Of a DNA stretch of 64,000 bases, positions 55,232 to 64,000 are shown piece after piece. The position numbers were made by a program, and so were the translations under genes. The DNA is from Pomacea canaliculata (lineage: Eukaryota > Mollusca > Gastropoda > Architaenioglossa > Ampullariidae), in contig NC_037597.1 of the NCBI RefSeq assembly GCF_003073045.1, positions 11,505,217 through 11,569,216 on the forward strand. The letters run 5' to 3'. The notes beneath the pieces were generated by a model that saw nothing but the letters and a program-made list of their open reading frames with translations, was not told the DNA's origin and ran no database searches. Position 1 is the stretch's first letter. Every line of letters begins with the position of its first letter.

Positions 55232-55859
55232 GATGGAGTTGTCTCGCTGATCTGTAGAGGTAGAAGTCGGTGTAAGGCGGTTGCAGAGGTTATACAAATG
55301 TACTTTAAGCTCAATTTCTTTCGTAACAGAATATAAGAATGTGATTGTGACATCGATAATCTGTAGCTGATGACCTGTAAGATTTGTTTCTCTCACATCT
55401 GTTGTACTCACTGATGCTGCCTCTGTTGCCATTTAGTGTACAACACCACCAACCTACCAACCCACTAACCCTGTCAAAGTAAACTCCAAGTTAACCACCC
55501 GATGAATACCTGAGAACACGTATGAGCTCCACTAACGTCTGATGACAAAGAAGAGCGAGTGGAAGAATGTTGTAGATTGTACTTCCCTTGTACATTGCAT
55601 GATGAATGAGTATTTTTGCATTATTTAAGTACACCTTAATGTTTACTATTATTGTATTGTTTCTGCTCAACTAGCGCCTGACATAAACAGTTTAAGTGAA
55701 GGAGGTCTGAGGTCGTTAGTGAGAGCAAGTTGAGCATACTGAAGACGAGTCTTGTATGACTACTGTAGGATTATGTATATGCCGACTATTGCAAACTGTC
55801 TGACTTACCGTTCGCTGGGGTCTGATGTTGAAGAAGTAAAGATCCTGCACACAGCAGGG

Positions 55860-55904
55860 TATATATACGGTCTGTAAGAGGGTAGCCACGTCATTATGAC
55901 GTCA
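55860..55904 (-). promoter_or_regulatory. TATA box and CRE of EF-hand copy B
   Basis: tatatata at 55860-55868 and a perfect TGACGTCA at 55897-55904, spaced as in copy A. The noncoding first exon with donor cgaacg|gtaag lies just downstream on the minus strand (to about 55808). Confidence 0.6.
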
Positions 55905-56689
55905 TGGCACCTCCACACGAACTACTGGGTGCTGCTGTCCTACCCCAAAGCACACGTCCCCATCTCGCCCTGTACCGTGTCTCAGGTGAGCGGCACCAGT
56001 GGGAGTCAAAGAGTATGGTAGATAAGAGTTTAACTGTACACCTTTTGGCCGCAAAAATAGTTTTGTTTGAATTTTTTTTTTGTTGTTTTTTGGTTTTTTT
56101 TTTGGTTTTTTTTTTTTTTGCTTTTTTGTAATTTCCTCTTGCTTAAAAGAAGAGGTTAACGACGGGACAAAGGCTGATTAAAATGTTCGAGATAATGACG
56201 TAGTAGATGCAGTCCGTTTTATGGCCGTTTCCTTCAGTTCGTCAGAACCCACATTGTACCCAAAGTGCCCTCACTGATGTTCTTCCGTTAGTGTGTCCGT
56301 CTGATTAGTCCTGCTCTCTCTCTCTCTTTCTCAGGAAATCAGTATATTCATGTGAATAATGTGACAAATTTTCTTAGTGTATGTTAGTGTGCTAATGTGT
56401 GTATCTTACACAAACCCTATAATATTATATATAATGTCAGTGTTTAGATGTGTTAGTTTATGTTAGTGTGCTAATGTTTCGGAGACAGTGTATGATACAG
56501 TGTGTGCGTGTGTGTGTGTGTGTGCACAGCCCTGGTTTCAGTTCACAGACCGATTGCCTATCACATCACGCATTGAAGGTCACGACCCAACCCAGGTACC
56601 ACTACACCTACTTTCAGCCACCACTAAGCCTGGATTCGTCTCCATCTGTTGTTTTCGCCACGCAGTCTTACAGCCTCAACTATGACCTG

Positions 56690-58150
56690 TAGAACAAGCA
56701 ACCACCTCAGCAACACCCACACACGCCAACATCTACAGCACCGACGAGCGACCCACTACCACCCTTCTGCCGTCAGCCACCCACCGATCTCACAACACCC
56801 AACACTAACACACCATACCGTCTGAACGTTGGCCTGCACGAAGCACTCCACACTTCACAACGTCCACACTCCATACTCCCTCTCAATCAACCTCCAACAC
56901 TCCACACGTCTGTGGAGTGCATTCCAGCCTTTGTCTGTCAGATACACCCACCACCACCACACAGCGCCTACTTCAGCAATCTTACTTTTGACCAACTTTT
57001 AGGTCTGCTACAAACTGCTACCCCCATCTCGACCACACGGCAAATTTAAAAAATGAGAATTGGTTTTGCTCACTCACATGAATAATTAATATAAGAATAC
57101 AGATCATCACATGCAACCACCAGTTCACCTCACGTAATCGCCGCGCACACCTACACTCACACTACTAAGGACGCGCACCAGCTCTCTCCACACGCACCCG
57201 CACTCTACAGAACAGGAAACACCAAGAATATTAAGCTTGACATTTACATAAAGGCCTTTTAGCCCATGGCGGGTCACCGGAAATTCCGTCACACGAGCCA
57301 GTGATCCTTTCAACAATCATTTAATTATAGTCTAGAGGTTCCATGCTACTATAGTACCCTTCGTCAGTGTCAGGAATGAAACCAACCTAAGGGTATACAT
57401 ATCTGATTACAACATTCTGATCATTGAATGGCGCAGTAAACCAATAATAAAACAATTTTTTTAATCAAAATGTGATTTTAATGACATCAGTGTAAGGCTG
57501 GCACAGAGGCAAAGAAAAGCGTGCATTTCCAAAACAGTCTGCTCGCTCATGAAATGGATAAGCAGTTCGACATGCGAAAGATCTTTGCGGTAAAACTACA
57601 AGTAACGGATCATTTCTACCTGTAAGTTGCATATTGCTAATGAGGCAACAATAGCAAACTAATTTTATTCTTGACGATGTTGTTTTGACAAGGCACGCGA
57701 CACCGGACACAGTATCATTGTTAGGCACTCTTCACAGAATTGTTATTTCTCTTAAGGGATTGTTATTTCACACACGTAAGAGATTTTTATCTTCACTCTA
57801 AAGGTTTTTATTTCATACTCTAAACAGATTGTATTTCAATTTTAAAAGGATTGTTATTTCCTGTATGCTAGTTACTTGTTCTGTTACAACGTATGCGTGT
57901 TGTTGTGGCGATCAGTCCTTAACTATCAGGTAACAACAAAAGTGTGAACGGTCTCCACACGCTGCTTACTCAAGATCTGTTGTGATGGTACTACTCTACT
58001 ACTACTTCTACTATATCTATTTCACTAAATAATAATACAATCACAGTGAGCTGCTATAGCCACGCGCTCGCGCACATAAAAGCCTGGTTAAACCGCGGTT
58101 AGCAACACCAATACAAGGAAAGGAACATCCTGCGGCTCTTTAACTGCAAT
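56690..58150. other. Low-complexity and degenerate repeat region between copies B and C
   Basis: 56690-57000 is AC-rich on the plus strand. 57730-57875 holds degenerate units of (gg)attgttatttc spaced about 30 bases apart. No gene seen. Confidence 0.4.
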
Positions 58151-58459
58151 TAACGGAAGACGTTGTCGTTGCTCTGCTGACTGAAATGTCTTATAGACCG
58201 AGATGTTTGATGTAGGACCAGCGTTACAGTCGGTCCGTAAAAGCTTCAGTCAGTAGTAGTTTTATGTTATTGGAGTTGTGTGTGCATTCTTCCTATGTTT
58301 ATGTGTGTAATTTTGTCATCGTCTCTATTATTGTTACAACTGTCTCTTCATCGTCTAACTTCTCCAAACAGATTATCACCAACACATACAAACATGGAAC
58401 TCACTCAAATAACTAGTCCTCCCTTTTATTGCACAACTAATCACAAATCGTCTTGTCTT

Positions 58460-60604
58460 TCACCCAACAATCGCTGCCACCTCAGCCAGAATCTGTCGAC
58501 AACGCCTAAAGAAACAAATCTTAAGACCAACGACCTGTATAAACTTTAACTTCTGTGTAGGCAATAATTTGATATATTTAGGCTGTGTACACTTTTGAAA
58601 GTACATCGCGGACTCAGTGAGACCGCAGGAACAGCGAACGTGTAAAAATTAACAGACAACAGGAAAAATAAAATCAAACAAGCACGCAAAAAGCAGACTT
58701 GCCAAAACATCGAACTCTGATATTCCGTGGACTGTATGTTGTATAAGTAACTAGGTAATGCAGACAGAACATTACTACAACCCCAGTGATAAACACACCC
58801 TAACTCCAGATCCTATCACAGCCTCGCTCTGGAACAAACTCGGTCACGTGTTCCTGAATATTCCTCACTTCTCTTGTCTGTGCTCAGTGTTTACTAGCAT
58901 TAGGGAATCCTACACATCGTGTATTCTTATTTTCTTTTGCTCACAAATTCCTCCGTCACCAGCTAGGGAAAGGTTACATGCAAAGACCTAGCACTTGTAC
59001 CAGCTGTACATGAAAAGTAAAACCTACTTTGCCCTGTATGTACTCCCCGCCCTGTGTAGCTGACCTACGACCTAACGCCGTCTCCTTCGGTCTCCTACGT
59101 TAGTCTCCTGAGTCTGTTGACATCTCGTACAGACACACACTTTGGTACACCACTAGTCTAGTCAACTACTTACGTAATTAGAAACAAAAGTAAAGAACGA
59201 AAATACCTTAGCATAGCCTTCAAGGAATTCCTCTTGTGACACCTTGCCGTTATCTGAAAAAAATGTCTCTATGTATATATAAATATTAGAATATCTTACA
59301 TAAATTTTGACTCCACTAAAAGCGACACCTGTTAATAGCTTCATCTTTCATTGATAATGTGACTCCTGACCTCCTGACCTTCTAATTATATACTGTAGTA
59401 TTCTTGATAGCAAAATTTGATAATCATCAAACGGCTGTGTGTGATGTAAGAGATTGTGGATGTTGTCATAATTAAACTAATGTTTCAATAACAACCTGAA
59501 GATGATACTCGAGCAGTTTGAATTCTAGTGCATTGCTACCTTAATGTCAGGAATAATTATTCATTGTGACTTTGTTGTCAGGAATATCTGTTCATTGGCA
59601 CGACACCAAAAGTTAATGTTGGGATCTGAAGGCAGCCACTGTCAGTGTTCACACCAGTCTTGGTACACTTACTGTTAGCATCCAGTCGGTTGAAGACGAC
59701 GGTGACTGGGCCGACTGGCGCGACCTTGTTTGTCCCAACCATACGCCGTCAGCTTGTCGTTGTAGTCGAAGGAGGCTTTGGTCTGCGCAGCGGTCTCACC
59801 AGCAGGACGCGAGGCAGAGTACTCGTGTAGGTTGACGAAGCCATCCTCTGCAAAGAGTTAGAACATCAGCTTTATTTCCTGAAAGTTCATATTAATTATG
59901 TTGTTGATAATTGCATTTCGCACAGAGTACAGATGGAAGGGTGTTGGTCAGGGCATCCCGTTATGGCTCAGGATAGCTACCTTCTCCATCCTGAGACCGA
60001 AAAAAGTCTATTTTTTCAGGTTGAGAGTCGGAGTGGGGTTCAAGCTTTTCACTGTCTCCTCTACACAAGTTGTTAGTCTTTTAGAGGACTCACGATTTTT
60101 ACTAACTTCTCAATTTTCATGCATACGTGAATACCTTCTCATTACATTATCTCTGCTTACTGTTAGTGTCAATGTTGTCGTAGTAGGCCTGAAGTTCGCT
60201 CAGCTCCAAGCTTCCATCGTCATCAGAGTCCAGCGCGTCAAACGCCTGGCGAAGAGCGTCGCGGTCGAGTTGACTGAAAACATCACAACAAGTTGTTGTC
60301 ATCTCTTAGTTCGCTTAATAAGGCTTCTACACTAGTGTTATTACATGTCGACAGCATGTTACATATAAATGCACTGCACCTGTACTTTGTGACGACTCAA
60401 AAAGAGAGAACTAACAGGTCAACTCTAAAGTCTCTCCAAGATTTACTTGGCTATCACTGGAGAGAATCAAACAGTGAATAAAATTAACTTAACGTGTGCT
60501 GACTGATGACTTGTGTCGTTATTTAAACCAATAAGCAATCAAACAAACATGAAAACTTACGCAAAGACAGCAGCTACGAGGCCGAGAAGGATGATTGCCC
60601 TCAT
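58460..60604 (-). pseudogene. Secreted EF-hand protein gene, copy C (frame broken in exon 3)
   Basis: Exons on the minus strand: 60604-60561, 60273-60161, 59847-59673, 59253-59207, 58492-58460 with stop TGA. Exon 2 is intact and encodes the canonical loop DSDDDGSLELSE. Exon 3 is 175 nt instead of 168 because of several small insertions between 59698 and 59752, so the frame shifts in the degenerate third hand and reaches TAA at the exon end. Exons 4 and 5 are intact. The copy has also lost the CRE upstream and carries a 1-kb foldback insertion in its first intron. It is probably a pseudogene, although indel errors are possible. Confidence 0.7.
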
Positions 60605-61065
60605 GATGGAGTTATCTCGCTGATCTGAAGAGGTAGAAGTCGGTGTAAGGAGGTTGCAGTATGCTTACTGTTTGAGAAATGGCTTTTGTGACTAGATTTC
60701 TTCCTTAACATCTATCATTAGTCTGTGATTATAACATTGATGAGCTGCATAATTTATTCCTCTCATATCCATTGTACTTACTTATGCTGCCTATGTTGTC
60801 CATTTAGTGTACAACACTACCAACCTACCAACCCACTAACCCTGTCAAAGCAAACTCCAAGTTAACCACCCGATGAATACCCAAGAACACGTATGAGCTC
60901 CACTAACGTGTGATGAAAAAGAAGGGCGAGTGGAGAATTGTTGTAGATTACTCGTCCCTGTACATTGCATGATGAAAGAGTATTTTTGGATTTGTTAATT
61001 ACACCTTAGTGTTTATTATTATTGTATCGTTTCTGCTTAGCTAAAGCCCGGCACAAAGTGTCTAA

Positions 61066-62096
61066 GATCAACCTGAACGGTTTGCGTTTATATAGATATC
61101 AGTAGACATAGGCGATGTAAACCTAACCTGTAAGTGTCAGCCTCCAAAATCCGTCCGTGGGATACCCGAGCACAGCCGAAGCGTGTTCGTGTGCCCTATG
61201 ACCCCGTCTAGGTCGGCATTAGTGAATTCTGATTGGCTATATGCAAAGTATGTTACGCATGCGTCCATATAAGGAAGTTTCCGACCCTTTGTGTCGTCTA
61301 GAAAAGAGCTTGTATCATAGCTTGGGGCCTTCTAAGGGTTTTGACTCAGCCTTTGTTTGGAAATTCATGTCATGACCTTTCGACCGATATACGATGTGAC
61401 ACAGTTGCCCACGTGGCGAGGTGTGTTGCTATGTCTCAAACATTCTCTATTCTCGCTATTCTGCGCTCGGGAAAAGTAAATAGGATAGAAGTAGATGTTT
61501 TCATTGACAAAATAGACATATTTCTAGATTATTCTATGAAAAACCACTTGGCGAGTGAATAGAACAAAATATGAACTTTGACAGTATGAAGTAATCTGAA
61601 AATGGCCAAAATGAAAAATTTTTGACAATTTTTCGACCGGTGTCTGGCCTTAATTAATTATCCGCTACAAATCGCACGTGCGATAAACGAGCGCTGATAA
61701 CAGTGTACTACGTCACGTTGGTGCACCATTCACAACATTGCCAGCAGTCAACACCAGTCAGAGAGAGAGAATGAGAGACAGGATTGTTCGGACTGTGACA
61801 GTTTGCATTTCTCGTGGTTCTGAACAACTGCTACATTAGCACGAGAAATACAGACTTTCAACGTCTGAATAACCCGACCTGTCGTTGTGACTGGTGTTGA
61901 CGGCTGGCAGTGTTGTGAATGGTGCACCAACGTGACGTAGTACACTGTTATCAGCGCTCCTTGATCGAAGGTGCGAATCACGTAATTTAATAGCGCATAA
62001 TTAATTAACGGATTGGCTTTGAAGGCTGAAATTAAAGGTTAGGTTTGCCTTTATCTATCGATATCTGCCAAAAATTGCAAACCATTCAGGTTGGTC
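61066..62096. mobile_element. Foldback-type DNA element in intron 1 of EF-hand copy C
   Basis: The ends gatcaacctgaacggtttgc and the inverted gcaaaccattcaggttggtc are terminal inverted repeats. The element interrupts a site that is continuous in copies A and B (gtttaa(g/t)tgaagg), with TAA-like bases on both sides. Inside is a second 72-bp inverted repeat, 61689-61760 against 61888-61959, with about two mismatches. It has no transposase frame. Confidence 0.8.
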
Positions 62097-62219
62097 TTAA
62101 AGTGAAGGAGGTCTGAGCTTTGTAGTGTGAGCTTGTTGAGCATACTGAAGACGAGTCTTGAATGACTACTGTAGGTAGTGTAGGATGATCTACATGCCGA
62201 CTATTGCAAACTGTCTGAC

Positions 62220-62282
62220 TTACCGTTCGCTGGGGTCTGATGTTGAAGAAGTGAAGATCCTGCACACAGCAGGGTATATATA
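62220..62282 (-). promoter_or_regulatory. TATA box and noncoding first exon of EF-hand copy C
   Basis: tatatata at 62274-62282 with the noncoding exon and donor cgaacg|gtaag preserved downstream. The CRE seen in copies A and B is missing, because about 240 bases starting just beyond ccacgttattctgag are deleted relative to copy A. Confidence 0.6.
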
Positions 62283-62289
62283 CGATCTG

Positions 62290-63750
62290 TAAGAGGGTAG
62301 CCACGTTATTCTGAGTAAATGTTTGAGATAATGACGTAGTAGAGGCGTTCAGTTCAATGGTCGTTTTTTTTAAATTTTCTTGAACCCTTATTGTACCCAA
62401 AGTACCCTTAGAGACGCGTTCTTTGTGCTCGCGTGTGTGCGTGTGCGTGTGTGCGTGTGTGTGTCTGTAAGGATGTAGCGGTTGAGTCAGTATTTTGTGA
62501 TTTTGTGTCTGCTTTAGTCAGCTCTTCGCAGCATAAAACTGTTTCATCTTGAAGCACTATACGATCTCTAGATTTACTCAAGTATTGAGTACTCATTATT
62601 CGTGAATACTGGATTATTACAGGTGTGTTCTGATCTGAACAGTGAACACGATTCAAAAGTGTGAGTCATTAGTCTTTACTTTACTTGTGCATATGCTAAT
62701 CATAGCAAACAGAGCTATATTATGTTAGTTTTTCCACGCTGAGAAATGATCAACTCACATAAACACTTACGAACACAAAAAGAAGGATAGATAGAAATTA
62801 AAGGAAAAATGGAGAAAACAAAAAGTGGATGTGGATAAAGATAACAAGATATGAAGGCCACACACTGGATTTCATCAGACGTGCCTTTCTGTCCTCAAGC
62901 ATGTTCGTGTCGCTTGCAGGTAAAATATGCTTTTTTACCCGTAAAAAGCTGTTTCATGGCTTTGAGTGACGTCCACACTGTCATGATCTGGGACTTCTCC
63001 ACTTTGTGTCTTGTTCATATCTTTACCTCAAGATATGACTAGAGTACACGAGGTCAACTTTTGATGCAGATGGTGACCTTCGGTTTATACAGAAATGTGG
63101 AGTTTTGTGTTTTAACAAACAAAGAAATTTACTAACAATTCCTTTAATGTAACATAATCCTATGAGAATTTGACAAAATGTGTCATTTATTGGTAACTTA
63201 ATAAATACTACAGACAGGTTATTTTTGTATTTGTTACAGTATTGTTTTAGCTGCTCACATCCTGCCGACACAAGAAAGAAACTGTCTGTGGGTTACTGGG
63301 TACAGCTACCCGCTGCTAACTGAATTATTAAAATAAATAAAAATTATTAAAGATGTATTCTGGAGGACAGCTTAGAAGACTATTTTCATAATGATATTAT
63401 GTGTCTTTTAACATGTCACGTTACTTGTAATCATATGAAAATTGCAGAAAGTGTCTTACATTTTCTAATTGTAAAAGGGGCTTCATTAACTTTAATTCAA
63501 AAGATGTTTCCCATTCCTCATATCGTCGAACATCATCTTTTAAACTTACCTGCGAAAAATGTGAGAAGAAATCAACATACCAAAGAAAATTAAACATTGA
63601 AAAAGAAAATAATGTCCCTGGTCTGATGCAGGTATCCAAACAGAACTGTCTAGTTTCTTTTTTGACATGGTCGCTGTTAGTTTGATCTTCGAAAATCCTT
63701 CTAGTACTTTGTTGATAGAAATTCTTGTCAGTGGTAATTACAATGTGAGA
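62290..63750. other. Upstream flank of copy C, nothing further supported
   Basis: A GT-rich microsatellite lies at 62429-62464. No gene, RNA gene or transposon could be identified. Confidence 0.35.
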
Positions 63751-63753
63751 CAA

Positions 63754-63948
63754 TTACACTTGTGAAGGTGACCAAACATTAACACTGAATCGTCCCTGGA
63801 CCTTGACTTGCCTGGCGTTCTTGCCTCCACCGAGGTCAAGGGTCAGGTGCCGGTGCACGGGGAATGTGATGCAAGATTGTGACAGTCTGACGAAACAGAT
63901 GAGTGACTTTCTAGAACGTTCTTGTTGTGTTCTAAGTGACAGGTTCAC
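63754..63948 (-). CDS. Possible terminal exon of an unrecognised gene
   Basis: A minus-strand frame following an acceptor-like gaagtgcag reads as plausible protein (HLTLDLGGGKNARQVKVQGR and then FSVNVWSPSQ) and ends in TAA. It has no recognisable domain, and no partner exon lies inside the window. It may be chance. Confidence 0.2.
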   Translation of the reverse strand: MNLSLRTQQERSRKSLICFVRLSQSCITFPVHRHLTLDLGGGKNARQVKVQGRFSVNVWSPSQV

Positions 63949-64000
63949 CTGCACTTCCATTCATAGTTGAGTCTAAGACATTACCTTTGTTTCTTCTCTG

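Overview
This looks like invertebrate metazoan nuclear DNA, most likely from a mollusc and plausibly a gastropod. It is AT-rich, most genes are split by GT-AG introns, coding density is low, and degraded transposons are common. The species assignment is an inference from overall style, not from a marker. No prokaryotic organisation (operons, Shine-Dalgarno sites) is present.

Layout. 1-4.3 kb (+): the 3' exons of an unrecognised gene, probably the cytoplasmic tail of a receptor or adhesion protein, with two possible C-termini. 4.3-14 kb: intergenic, with a 5'-truncated LINE tail (8.7-9.3 kb) and a 43-bp palindrome-bearing minisatellite (10.65-11.0 kb). 14.45-24.9 kb (+): a 17-exon gene whose product carries four tandem SPRY/B30.2-like domains followed by a C-terminal TIR domain. 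A dead mariner lies in one intron, a 46-bp repeat duplicates the splice acceptor of one TIR exon, and further 3' exons at 25.6 and 26.4 kb may provide an alternative C-terminus. 28.6-33.1 kb (-): a rearranged, decayed rDNA unit (28S 3' end, spacer with three promoter-like copies, duplicated ETS, shortened 18S, ITS1, truncated 5.8S, then spacer again). 36.95-40.17 kb (+): an almost full-length RTE-type LINE between perfect 12-bp target-site duplications. 40.9-43.6 kb (+): a complete five-exon cytosolic sulfotransferase gene. 45.0-62.3 kb (-): three tandem paralogues of a small secreted EF-hand protein gene. Each has five coding exons, a noncoding first exon and a TATA box, and two have a perfect CRE. 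They are separated by LINE debris, a TA-flanked MITE, a minisatellite and a 1-kb foldback element.

Functional reading. The SPRY4-TIR protein is the most unusual item. Repeated ligand-binding-type SPRY modules in front of a TIR that keeps the glutamate of NAD-cleaving TIRs suggest a sensor-effector protein of innate immunity or cell death; this is inference. In the EF-hand cluster only the first copy (A) has an unbroken reading frame. Copies B and C carry different frame lesions, and copy C has also lost the CRE and gained a transposon in its first intron. The sulfotransferase gene stands alone and appears functional if its first intron is spliced as a GC-AG intron.

Limits. Exon boundaries were set by hand from splice consensus and phase agreement, without transcripts or homology searches. 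Single-base indels could be assembly errors rather than true lesions.
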